Assembly: GCA_034440635.1 (NCBI GenBank)
Contig: JAOTON010000214.1
Location: 186,001 to 250,000, forward strand
DNA from: Lepas anatifera
Lineage: Eukaryota > Arthropoda > Thecostraca > Lepadidae
Length of the DNA stretch: 64,000 bases
Direction of reading: 5' to 3'
Positions 42,872 to 52,989 of the stretch are shown piece by piece. Position 1 is the first letter of the stretch. Every line of letters begins with the position of its first letter. A model generated the notes under the pieces. The model was not told the DNA's origin, did not search any database, and saw nothing but the letters and a program-made list of their open reading frames with translations. The translations under genes and the position numbers were made by a program.

Positions 42872-43135
42872 CATAGGCGGAGCCAGGGGGGTCAAGGGGG
42901 AGCACCTGTCCCGATCGACCCTCGGCGCCCCCTGAAATGGTCACGGCGCCCCTTGAAAGTTCGGTGGCGCTCCCCTGAAATGTCGCTTTCCACCCCCCCC
43001 GATGCGAAAATCGGCGCCCATCGATAGGATTTTGCGCCCACCTGACAGGTTTTTCCGGTCATGAGTGGCCCCCGGTCCGGATGGCGCCCCCCGGGAAGGT
43101 GCCTCCCCCGATCGGTAATCCTGGATCTGTCTATG
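42872..43135 (-). mobile_element. MITE of the CATAGGCGGATCC family, with 8-bp target duplication
   Basis: The ends CATAGGCGGAGCCAGG and (inverse) CATAGACAGATCCAGG match at 13 of 16 positions. The flanks are ATATGACG (42864-42871) and ATGTGACG (43136-43143), an 8-bp duplication with one change. This supports hAT superfamily membership. Confidence 0.88.
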
Positions 43136-43143
43136 ATGTGACG

Positions 43144-45084
43144 TATGCCTGCTTTGTAACGTACAGGTAAGTTGTGAAACCTACCTGCTCTCCCAGAAAT
43201 TAGCCAAAATGATACAGATGTGAAAAACCTGGCGGGTAATAGACGTAGCATTCTGCCCGTGGACCAATAGGTACAGAGGTACTGAAATTCTCGTACCATA
43301 GGGAGGTCCAGCGTGGTCAAAACCCGTATTTAACCTCATGCAATTCAGGTTCTTTTAGTGGGTGGCTTTCTAGGCTCCACAGCTCTGGCGGCGGAACTGG
43401 GGAGAGGGGGTGCCGGGGCATGTTGCTGCCCCCTTAATTCAAAAGTTCAACACTAACCCTATGACGTTGACAGGAAAAAATGGGTTAAGAAGACCATGGT
43501 GCCCCCCCTTAAATTCGGACGTTCCGTCGTCACTGGAGGCCGTCTGTTTAGGTCAAGAAGCTCTACGTTATCGTATCTACACATCCAATTCTAACTTTTT
43601 CTTTTGTCGCTGTTGCACAGTTTTGGTAGATTTTCTAATATGGGTGGCTAAACTGAAGATACTAAAACTATAAATCTGGTTTTCCTTGTGAGATAAGGAT
43701 TAATTAGACAGAACAGTACTTAATCAATTATTTTTATTATTGGTAAATCCTTATGTATATTTAAAATAATTGCTGGCGTAAAAGATTACCTGTCAAATTT
43801 TGTATTTCTAAGCTGCTACCAACTGCCAACAGCCATCATTGGGTTGTACGTTTAAAAATTACAAATGTTCCAACGAAATCCAGGTGTCCTGCCCGGGGGG
43901 CTATCATTTAGTAGCAACGGAGCGTAGTACATATATTAAATCACCACTGGCACGCCGTTGCAATTGAAGAAAACGGCTACTGAATGAAAATACTAGTTGC
44001 ACGCTTTTTTATGTATCTAGAAAACATATACTTTGAGTTTAAGCCCCTCCGCAGTCAAAATCTCGATTTTGTCACAGTCATATACCTTGGATTAATGCAA
44101 ATATGTTACTTACCCCAGTGACCGGGTTGACCAATTTCTTCACCTCTGGACGTGGGCATAAATACATTTAAAAGTTAGAATCTCTGGAAAAGAACAATTC
44201 ACATGATGTGTTATTTTACAGCAAAAATTAGAAATTCTCGGACACTGGACACAGTTGATGATTCAGCGCTGAAAATTTCCCATGCTCTTCCATTGCCCCG
44301 TCCAGGCCTGCGCTATTTTCGGCACGGTTCCTCGAAACGATAAAATAAGACCAAAAATAACCCGATCATTACGCTAAAGAGAAGTCCACAAATTGATGCA
44401 GACGCTGCATGTTCTTTTAATCAAGGGTCATTTGTCGGTGGCATGCATTAGATGGGACGTGATTGTCGTGAATATTTCAGGAGCCCCTCTGAAGCCAGTC
44501 ACGCACAGACCATCAGTAACCACAGAAGCTAACGGTTTACTTGAAAATCTCATTTTATTGATCCCATTTTTGCTCAATATACGCTGCAACTGGTATGGGA
44601 TACGTCACTTTGTAGTGAGTAAAATATATCGTGAGCTCTAAAAAGTGTATCGTTTTTAGCGGCTGATTACCCTCTCTTAAAACCAGGTCTCTCGAGCATC
44701 TGCCCTTTGTTCAATGATTCACGTGAAGTCTCTATGAGAGTAACGTACGCAACTTTACCTATTTAATCAGTAAACAGGGATGAGAAAAGCCTCCGGCGTT
44801 TGAAATCTCACATCAAAAATGTGACAGTAAATTTACAAATGTTATAAAACTATTGTTTCTCAAAGCTGTTATTACACCGCTATCTATCATTTCATGTTTA
44901 CGCTCTCCATGTCAACAAGAGCTTAAAGTTTAGATCTATTTTCCCAGCCTTTAAAGCTGAAGAACGTGTGTGCATGCAATCAAGGTTCAATCATGGATAA
45001 ATTACATGTTATCTTTCGTGTACGAAATTCAAGCCAAGGCCCACGCAGCTGCACCAGCTGACCGGAAGATCGCGGGAGCTACAA
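43144..45084. other. Unrecognised non-coding DNA
   Basis: No motif-bearing frame. A C/G-rich patch at about 43380-43520 (GGGGGTGCCGGGGC, GTGCCCCCCCTT) looks like a MITE remnant. The remainder is AT-rich and featureless to me. Confidence 0.45.
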
Positions 45085-46198
45085 CTGCAGACAGTGGCCA
45101 ATGGCTGCCTCCGCGGAGCGTTCCTGCAGGAACAGCAGCGGTGGATAGCGGCCAATGACAAAAAACCGCGAAGCTCAGGAGTTCGCAGCGGCAGCATGGC
45201 TCCCCGCGGCCTCTGTCAACATCATCGACATGGAGCTGCGCGCTGCGGCCCGCGCGACCCCAGGATGCCCACAGTCAACTCCGACGGATCCCTCATGTCG
45301 GAGGCAGGCATGCCGGCGGCTCGCTCTCGACACCGTGTTCTCCCAGTGCGGATGGTGTGTCGGGCGGCACAGCTCCTCATCCCCTTCGACACATCGCCTA
45401 TGCCTCCGCCCCAGGATGTCTAGCCACCACCGGTTGGCGGGACATCTGAAGGAAGGCGCTGAGGGAGTTTGGCCTGGTAGGGGTCAGGGTGGAAGGGCGC
45501 CTGACCGTTACCGCACACCTATAGCCACCCAAGGAAGGGGTCGGCACGAGCCTGGATGTCCGCCCACAGGGTCGCCTAAGCGCCCCCGACACGGTGCGGC
45601 GCCGCTCGGCGACCGAAGAACGTCTGGACAATCTTACGCTCGAAGTCACTTGAAAATAGACCTCCCGCTCCACCGTGGAGGGTGCCTCGCAGGGTGGAGG
45701 TGGTGCTCTCATTTTCTTCCCACCAGGCGAGACCCGGGGGTGCGAACACCGACTGGGGTGCTCTGCTCAAGCACCAAGACGAGCTCTGCGCCCTGAGAGT
45801 TGCGCTGGACGACTTCATGCAGTTGGAAGGCGAGCCTGCTACACTCCCGCTGGTCATCCGCACTGACTCTCAGGCAACGTTATCCTCACTGGCTGGAGGT
45901 GCCGTGGGGCAGACATCACCTGCGGGGTCAGTCAGTTGGGGGCTTTCTCCGTCATCACGGCCCGAGGTCAGGACGTCCATCTCCAGTGGGTCTCCGCACA
46001 CTGTGGCCCAGCGGGCATCAAAAGAGCCGACATGCTGATCAAGGAGGGTTCCGGTCTGGGCCAAACAGACGTACCATTCGAAGACACACTTCGCCGGCGT
46101 GCGTGATGTGCACAAACAAGAGGTACCCGGTAGCGCTTTATGCCGTCTGCCGCAAGGAGGTGGACACGCCGGGGCATTTTCTCCTATGCTGCCCGTAA
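45085..46198 (+). pseudogene. Ingi-like non-LTR retrotransposon, copy A (3' part with RNase H)
   Basis: This is the 3' third of an ORF2. It starts in the post-RT region (VANGY-type motif, homologous to copy B at about 48119). An RNase H domain follows, with ELCALRVAL (glutamate 34 of the 45682 frame) and VIRTDSQATLSSL (aspartate 62). In another frame at about 45983-46040 comes WVSAHCGPAGIKRADMLIKE, the histidine/aspartate block. A terminal Cys knuckle reads CVMCTNKRYPVALYAVC and EVDTPGHFLLCC (about 46100-46195). RNase H would remove the RNA strand during cDNA synthesis. Frameshifts lie between all blocks. The RT part and a 3' tail are absent. Confidence 0.7.
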
Positions 46199-46689
46199 AA
46201 AACAACATTGGGCAGCACGTTACCGCATAACATACATTTTACACAAAATGCACGAGGGTGCTGTAGAGGTGACATTTTGTCTATCCTTACACCAACAACC
46301 AGCATGGATAGTCGTAGTGCACATCGCCACCAAGTTCAACAAAACAAATCGAAGGACACGAATAGATACACAGTGAACCCCTGCCCGGGCTCGAACCCCT
46401 GGCCACGGTTCGTTGTTCGTTCCGTTCATTTATTTCAGAAACATCCCGGTTGCATGTCACACAATTGTCCAGGCTTTTCATGCTCCTACGTCATAAAATC
46501 GAAACGTGGAAAGTCGGAGATCTTCAAACCTCGAACGAAAAGCACGTACATACGGAACAGTTTCACATTCAAGTAAAACGATCGCTTAGAGCATACCACT
46601 ATGGGTAAGAATTACATACCTGACATTACATCTGGCCCCTAGTGCTTTAGGATACCTCGTTTAAGCTGGCACTGTTCGTGCAGTAACGG
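46199..46689. other. Spacer between Ingi-like copies
   Basis: No gene seen. A tRNA B-box-like word on the minus strand at about 46389-46404 has no matching A box (see rejected items). Confidence 0.4.
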
Positions 46690-46752
46690 ATCTCGACGGC
46701 AACGAGTTAAACGAGGCGGCTGCGGATAGCAAACGTCGTAAAGACGTCGGGT

Positions 46753-48090
46753 TTGACGTGGCGAGTTTCGGAGGAAGTAAACCTCTTCAACAGCGTCGGC
46801 AGGATCTCCAAGACACTCAAGAAAGGGAAGCGTGCGACCGGCGACAAGCACCGAGATGGACAAGCCATGATCGTGAAGGACCGCCTCCTGACGGGGGATT
46901 CCGAGAATGCAGAGGCCCTCTGCCAGACCTACGCATAGGTTTCGCGGCAAGTACGCGCCCCAAAGCAAGGCTACGAGGCTAAACAGAAGCTGTCCAACCC
47001 TGCCTTCAGTCAGTGGCAGGAGTGCGGCGGGACCAGGTCCACCTGCTGCTCGCACTTCATGATGGATGGACTGACCCGTGAACTCCAGCAACTCAAGCTG
47101 AAGAAGGCCGGCGGCCCAGATGGCACCACCAACGAAATGCTCAAGCACCTAGGGCCGGTCGCTCGAGGAAACCTACCGAGGCTGTTCAACGCCTCATGGC
47201 GCGAGGGGGCTGTTCCTCAAGAATGGCACCGCGCAACCATCGTCCCAATTCCGAAGGCTGGAAAGGACAAGCGCTACGTCGGAAGTTACCGCCCCATCGT
47301 CTTGACCAGCCACTTTTCGAAGCTGATGGAGCGCCTGGTGCTCTCTCGCCTGTCGCACGCCGCCGCCCTGCAGGATCAGCTCCCCGGGGAACAGGTCAAT
47401 TTCAGAGAGGGGCGTGCGGTGGAGGACTTCACCGATCACCTGATCCAGCAAGTTCAGGATGGTTGGCAGCTCTACAAGTCCTCTCTTCAAGTCTCCAAGT
47501 CTGGGAGGGAGGCCGATGGAGCAACGGCCCAGAAGTTCGTCCTTCTAGGCTTCAACCTTGCGCGCGCCTATGATACGGTGAACCATAGACTCCTAATGTC
47601 CAGACTACTGGAAAGGGGCTTACCGTTACGTCTGGTGCGCTGGACATGACAGTTTCTTCGGGACCGTCGAGCCAAGGTAGAGGTCCGACACTGTTTTTGT
47701 TATGTGCAGCCTCGCTTGCGGCAGACCTCCGGAGGGTCTCGGGTGTCACCCCATTTCTCTACGCAGATGACACCGCCGCCCTCTGCGCGGGCAATGACTT
47801 AGCCACAGCGAGGTCTCGCGCCCAGCCTGCAGCTGACGCCCTCGTTCGCTGGGTCCTGCGATTCAAGATGTTAGTAGTGGGGAAAAACCCAGGCACTGGT
47901 GTTGTCCCAGTGGTCGCACGACGCTATCGACTTCGCCATCAAGGTGGCCGGCAAGACGATGACCGCGGGCGACCAGCTTGAGCTCCTGGGGGTAACACTG
48001 AACCACCTGCTCCACTTTGAAGCCCACTGCAAGGGTCCTCAGGACACGAACCAGGCCCCGACTCGCCCATCTCCGCACCCTCAGCGGACG
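46753..48090 (+). pseudogene. Ingi-like reverse transcriptase, copy B
   Basis: The pre-RT part (VKDRLLTGDSENAEALCQTYA) ends in a stop at about 46938. The RT frame 47059-47649 then shows LKLKKAGGPDGTTNEMLKHL, VPQEWHRATIVPIPKAG, SYRPIVLTSHFSKLMERLVL and motif A as FNLARAYDTVNHRLL. The catalytic motif A aspartate is replaced by asparagine (FDFARAY in copy D). A TGA follows at 47647 (RWT*QFLRDRRAKVEV), and the block with motif B is deleted. In the next frame (47646-47981) PTLFLL and YADDTAAL (motif C) are kept. A thumb-like part (VAGKTMTAGDQLELLGVTL, about 47945-48000) sits in yet another frame. It is inactive by several independent lesions. Confidence 0.8.
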
Positions 48091-48108
48091 TGACTGGGCC
48101 TCGACGAG

Positions 48109-49496
48109 ATGATGCTTAGGACGGTGGCCAATGGATACGTCCGCGGCGCCCTGAAACACTCGGCCGCTGCCTGGCTACCGGCAACACCCCCTTCACACGT
48201 CAAGGTCTCGGAAAGGGAGATGCGAGCGGCCGCCCGGCTCATCGCCGGCTGCCCCATCTCTACCCAAACTCATGCAGTTATGATGGAGGCCGGACGGATC
48301 CCGGTATCGGTGTGCCGTACCACACGGGCAGCGCGTTTCCTGGCTAAGGCCCGCACTCTCCCGCCATCCGACCGTCTCGGAGTCGTGGCAGACGCTACTG
48401 CTCCGTCCAGACTGTTCACAATCACTGGCTGGAGGGATGTCAAACCTCGTGGCGTGGCAGGCCGCGGGTTGTCGCCTCCTATGGGGAGCCTGTCTTCCCC
48501 CGGCACGTGCAACCATGGACAGGCCCTGGCAGGGTGACCTTCTGGCTGGATGTCGGGGAGGGGGTACCGGCAGAGACACCACCGGACCGGAAGAAGAGAA
48601 ATCGCCACCCTACATCTGGCATTGCTCTCACAATGCGCCACCTGGATATGGACCGACGGGTCCACGGACTCCAGCGTGCTGAACGGTAGTGCAGGCGTCT
48701 TCATCGAGGAGCCGGACGCCGTGGAACAGTGCCTGTGAGTTCTGAGCTGGATAGCTTTGCTCGAGCTATCGTGCGGAGCTCGTGGCGCATCATACCGCCC
48801 TCAGACACTTCCACCGCTCAGGAACACCCGGCGCACGTGGAAGACCCAATCGTCGTCTGCACAGACCGGAAGGCAGCACTGGCCTCTCTACATCAGGGAC
48901 CCCCAGCCCAGACGTCACCCCTCGGGGCGGCGATCTGGGAGTCTCTGCTAAGTCTTTCGTCCGAGGGCCGTATCCCTGTGGGCCACTGCGACCTCGAGGT
49001 AACGTGGACCGTCCGAACTTGACCACAGCAGAATGTCCCCATAGACTCGAGGACAATTTATCCAGCACCGGTGAGAGCGGCTCGTTCCCGGGTCGCCCGT
49101 GACCGCTCCCCGGGCTGGTACCATCTGGTGATGGTGGAGCAGGTTCCGCCACCCGTGACACACCTAGAGAGGGGAGCAAACGGCAACGTCCACCAACTAC
49201 GAGTCGGCCACTGGTCCAGCTCTGCAGCCTACCTCCATAGAATGGAGGGTTACCCCTCCCGGCAGTGCGTCCAGTGCAGCGACGCTCGCTGCCGGGCCAG
49301 CTGGTGCCGCCTCTGCCGGGAGGAGCCGGATACTCCGGCCCGCGTCCCCGGGAGATGTCCGACCCTGATGGCCACGCGCCATCGCCTCACCAGCAACATC
49401 CACCCAAGTCCGGAGGAGATGCAAGGCTGTGATTACGTGGCGGCCGTGGCGAGGGCTGCCAGGTCCCTCCAGAGCCGGACGGCTACACCTCCGTAG
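48109..49496 (+). pseudogene. Ingi-like post-RT region, RNase H and Cys knuckle, copy B
   Basis: Frame 48109-48537 holds the post-RT block (VANGYVRGALKHSAAAWLPA, MRAAARLIAGCPIS, MEAGRIPVSVCRTTRAARFL). RNase H is broken up: WTDGSTDS (about 48650, first aspartate) and VVCTDRKAALASLHQGPPA (about 48852, third-acid region) lie in different frames. The terminal domain (frame 49071-49496) reads VHQLRVGHWSSSAAYLHRME, then CVQCSDARC and CRLCREEPDTPA, ending at a stop just before the tail. The order equals that of copy A. Confidence 0.75.
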
Positions 49497-49511
49497 GAAG
49501 GCTGGAGGGGA

Positions 49512-49512
<1 letters not shown>

Positions 49513-49545
<33 letters not shown>
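49513..49545 (+). repeat. (CAA)n 3' tail of copy B
   Basis: About ten uninterrupted AAC/CAA triplets follow the last coding block by about 20 bp. This is the 3' end of the retrotransposon. Confidence 0.9.
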
Positions 49546-49599
49546 AGCTAAAATCACACATGTGTAGTGCAACTTAGATAGACTTGCACGACAAAATCT

Positions 49600-50000
49600 A
49601 TTCGACCTGGGAGTCCCTGTGTGCTTCGTCAACTGGGATCTGGCACTCTCATGGGGGACCAACGCATCTGTGTCGCACTTAGTGAAGCTCACAAAGCGTG
49701 CTTCAGCACACAAAGTGAAGCTCCAAGTTGCAAGCCAAACACTCGCCGACTGAGACAGCTTGAAGCTTCTGGGCATCATTCTGGTCAGACCAAAACCTGT
49801 AGAAACCTGCGCCACCACGTCCGATCCCTGTAACGCCCAATTTAATAATATCTGAGGCGCGACCGGATGCCATCTGAAATCCGTGGCAAATAATCATGTC
49901 AGAGGGACTTTTGAGCACACCGCAGCAGTCTGGCTGCCGACTCCGCCGTCTCACGTCCCGGCACTAGAGAAGGAGATGGGGAGGGGTGGCGTGCACGATT
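49600..50000 (+). pseudogene. Ingi-like fragment, copy C (thumb and post-RT only)
   Basis: Frames at about 49695-49800 read a stretch ending in DSLKLLGIILVRP, corresponding to DQLELLGVTLNHL of copy B. At about 49885-49980 the frame reads VANNHVRGTFEHTAAVWLPT and HVPALEKEMG, corresponding to the post-RT block. It is then replaced by RT-upstream sequence of copy D. Confidence 0.6.
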
Positions 50001-50044
50001 CAAAGCAACTTTGGGGATTTCTGACACACCGAATTCCGAGGTCA

Positions 50045-50521
50045 TTTGGTCGCGATCGCAACAAGAGGAGGATCCAGGATTGGCGGTCAGGCAGGTACCA
50101 GGTTTGCGCTGACATCCGTAACGGGTGCCGTGCGCCCTTCATAGAGGAGGAGCTGGTCAGCCAGCTCCAGTGCAGCTAGCTGCGTAAGGCCCCGGGATCT
50201 GACGGGCTCTGCAACCAACATCTGCGACACCTAGGTCCAGTTGCTTGCGGCGCTCTCCTCCACTTCATCGACTCCTCCTGGTTACACGGCGGCGTTCCTC
50301 AAGAGTGGCGACCGGCGGCTATCGTCCCCATCTCAGAAGTACTGGTACCCTCGGAGCAATTCAGCTTCACAGAAAAACGCTCTGTCGAAGAGAGCATCGG
50401 CCGGCTTGTCAAACAAATCCAGGGTGGATGGAGCATACCTACGAGCAGGGGGAGGACCTTCCAGACAGCTCCACGGTGCAGCAGTACGTGCTGCTCGCCT
50501 TCGACTTTGCGCGGGCTTACG
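50045..50521 (+). pseudogene. Ingi-like reverse transcriptase, copy D, left part
   Basis: Reading blocks: GCRAPFIEEELVSQLQ, then LRKAPGSDGLCNQHLRHLGP and GVPQEWRPAAIVPIS in shifted frames. A deletion (the SYRPI block is absent) joins this to EQFSFTEKRSVEESIGRLVK. Motif A is QYVLLAFDFARAY, with its aspartate kept. The coding sequence stops abruptly at 50521, where the TTAA element begins. Confidence 0.75.
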
Positions 50522-50525
50522 TTAA

Positions 50526-51553
50526 CATGCACCCCGCTGGGGTCCCGGGCATGACGTGCCCCGCTGGCGGGGGGGGTTCGCCCCCTCCGTATCTCATTCC
50601 CCACGAAAGCTAAAGGCGTTCATAAATTACCACGGGCGGTGTTCGAAAGCTCTTGGCAAGACAAATATATTTTATAAGAATATTTTTTATGTCAAGTGAA
50701 TATTGAGGCCAGTATAGGTCAAAGAAGGTTCCATAGGCTTGTAACAGAGCAGTATACGTTACGTAACAGAGCAGTACGTTTATCTCTCTAGATCTGCCCT
50801 CAGGGGAGCTAGATCAAATCTTTATGCATCATTGGATTTCTTTCATCGCGGAAAATCGAATGACGTATAACATGACCTTGCTAGGTCAAATAGTGACAAT
50901 GACCTGACCTCGAGCTAGGTCAGGGTCACAGAGTGACCTGTTATGTTCATGTTGCATATCAATCGAGTCCCCGTGACAATATAATCACAATTCAAGCAAA
51001 ATGGGAGTTTATCTCAATTCAGTGAGAAATTATTGGCAAAACAATCACTCTATGCTCCCGTGACCTGACATGACCTTTCAGAGGTCAGATGCTCAAAAAC
51101 TCAAATTTATGGTCAAGATCGTGATAAGAATAGACGGTTTGAGGATTTTCAGCTTTATCTATCCAGTATTTACTGAAAACGAGCCCCTTCTATTTTTCAC
51201 CATAGGTTTATGATGGGGTGACCAGAAAATTGACCGCACCTTAGGTCAACAATATCAAAACTCCGAGATAGCAGATTTGTAGACCCTAATGACCTTATCA
51301 TATTGTGGAAGTTTCAAATTGATCGGTTCGCTAATGTTCCCTGAGCGCCCTTCAAACTCATGATTTTAGCTTTTGAGGTCGGGTCACTTTACCTTGAATA
51401 TCTCCTTGACCTGACATGGCCTTAACTAAAAATTTGGTCAGATGTGTAAAATTGATAAGGGATAAGATATTGTAAGTTTCGTTGTTTTGCGTCTCTCCGT
51501 TTTTGAGCTATCTGGGGAAAACCAGGAGGGGGCGAATTTCGCCCCCCAGCGGG
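50526..51553. mobile_element. TTAA-flanked DNA transposon, copy 2, inserted in RT motif A
   Basis: This is collinear with 37463-38468 from end to end (CCCCGCTGGGGTCC start, CCGTATCTCATT block, GGGGGCGAATTTCGCCCCC near the right end). The left flank is TTAA (50522-50525). The right flank reads TT, six extra bases, then AA, a damaged TTAA. Left and right of it the RT reading continues (FDFARAY on the left, VDYRLL on the right), so it inserted into copy D. Confidence 0.85.
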
Positions 51554-51562
51554 CGCGCGTTT

Positions 51563-52985
51563 CCCCCAAGGTAGATTACCGCCTACTCTGAGCTCGTCTT
51601 CTCGACCAGGGAGTTCCCGCGTGCCTTGTGATCTGGATACTGAATTTCCTGAGGGATCGACGTGCCCACGTCGAGCTGAACGGATCACGCAGCGGCGAGT
51701 GGGTGTTCCGAGCGAGCCTGCAAAACAGCGTCCTTTCACCGACCTTGTTTTTGTTGTGGTTGGCCTCTCGTTGCACCCCTCAGGACGGTGGAAGAGACGA
51801 CGCCTTTTTGTACGTGGACGACACCGCAGCACTTTGAGCCGGTAACACCATCTCCACCACAAGAGAATGCGCCCAAGCGGCAACGGACACGCTGGTCAAC
51901 CTGGCGCGCTCTAACTTGATGGAAGTCGAAGGCGAGAAGACCCAGCTTCTAGTCCTCTCTCAGTGGGCCCGAGACGCCGTCGACTGCCAGAACAAGGTGG
52001 CGGGCAAGCCGGTTGCCGGCGGTGGAACCGTGGAGCTCCTACGAGTCACTCTGGAAAAGTTACTTTACTTCGGCGCCCACTGCCGAAACTTACGCCAGCC
52101 TGTTCATCACCGCAATGCACAACTCAGGAGCCTAATGAGATGGGAGTGGGGGGCTGCGTGAACGGCAGCTTCACTTCGTTGCAGATGGATATGTGTGTGA
52201 AGCTTTGGAGCACGCCGCAGTGGCTTGGCTGCCCGCCACTCCACTCCCCCTCTTACACATGTCTTCGTCCTAAATGGAAGATGCGGGCGGTGACCCGCAC
52301 CATCATCGGCTGCCCCCGATCTACCCTTGGCACATGCTGTGATGGCGGGGACCGACCTGACGCCTGTCGGGGCCCGCCGTCGGGAGCTTGTAGCGCACCT
52401 CATGGCCAAGGCACTGGCGCTCCCTCTGGACTATCTCGTCCAAGTGGTGGCGGATGTCGGGGCTCCGGCCCGTCCCGCGGTGGTGACCGGCTGGCGACGC
52501 GACGGCAAACTCCTCGCCGCTCTGGGAGTGTTCTCGCTGTTGGATCTACTGATTCCCCAGCGAATCCCCCCTATGGACAGGCGCGCTGATGGCGGTAAGC
52601 TTTAACATGGAAGTGGGAGCCCCACACTACCCGGCTACTCCGACCTGACTAGGAGGCAGACGACGCTTCACCACCTGGCATCGCTGCCCCAGAGCGCCAC
52701 CTGGGTGCAGACCGTCAACCCGGCTAGCAAGGGCGTCCGAGGTGGAGGCGCAGGGCACTTATCGCCTTCCCAGACGATTTACCCCAGGGTCTGCACGCCC
52801 CAGCCGGCAGCCTCTGCTCAAGTTTCCGAGAAAAGATGACGCCCCTTCCCGCACTGCCCTCAACTTTCAGAGCGCCACCTGATCCTGGACACTGACCCAG
52901 TAGTGATCTACATGAACTCGAGACGGGTCCTCGCCGCCCTCCGTGCGAACCCCCTACCCAGACATCCGCCATAGGAGCGGCCGTC
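51563..52985 (+). pseudogene. Ingi-like reverse transcriptase and downstream domains, copy D, right part
   Basis: It resumes with AAG GTA GAT TAC (KVDYRLL). Then follow VIWILNFLRDRRAHVELNGS, a motif B-like QNSVLSPTLFLL (QG.VLSP expected, so G to N) and motif C YVDDTAAL with a stop right after. Next are LLVLSQWARDAVDCQNKVAG, VELLRVTLEKLLYFGAHC, then ADGYVCEALEHAAVAWLPAT and ARRRELVAHLMAKALALPLD. At about 52890-52970 an RNase H remnant (TDPVVIYMNSRRVLAALRAN) is visible. The end is not marked by a tail. Numerous stops and shifts. Confidence 0.75.
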
Positions 52986-52989
52986 TGGA

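Larger units (their letters stand above)
46690..49545 (+). mobile_element. Ingi-like non-LTR retrotransposon, copy B (5'-truncated, with 3' tail)
   Basis: This is the longest copy of the cluster. It contains a pre-RT linker, reverse transcriptase, post-RT region, RNase H, a Cys knuckle and a (CAA)n tail. The endonuclease is missing, so it is 5'-truncated as usual for target-primed insertion. The left boundary (about 46690) is approximate. A simple-repeat tail instead of poly(A) fits the I/Ingi group. Confidence 0.7.

Noticed and set aside
46386..46410. tRNA or SINE B-box-like word (GGTTCGAGCCC on the minus strand)
   Set aside because: No A box at the right distance, no cloverleaf arms and no SINE-like tail could be seen.
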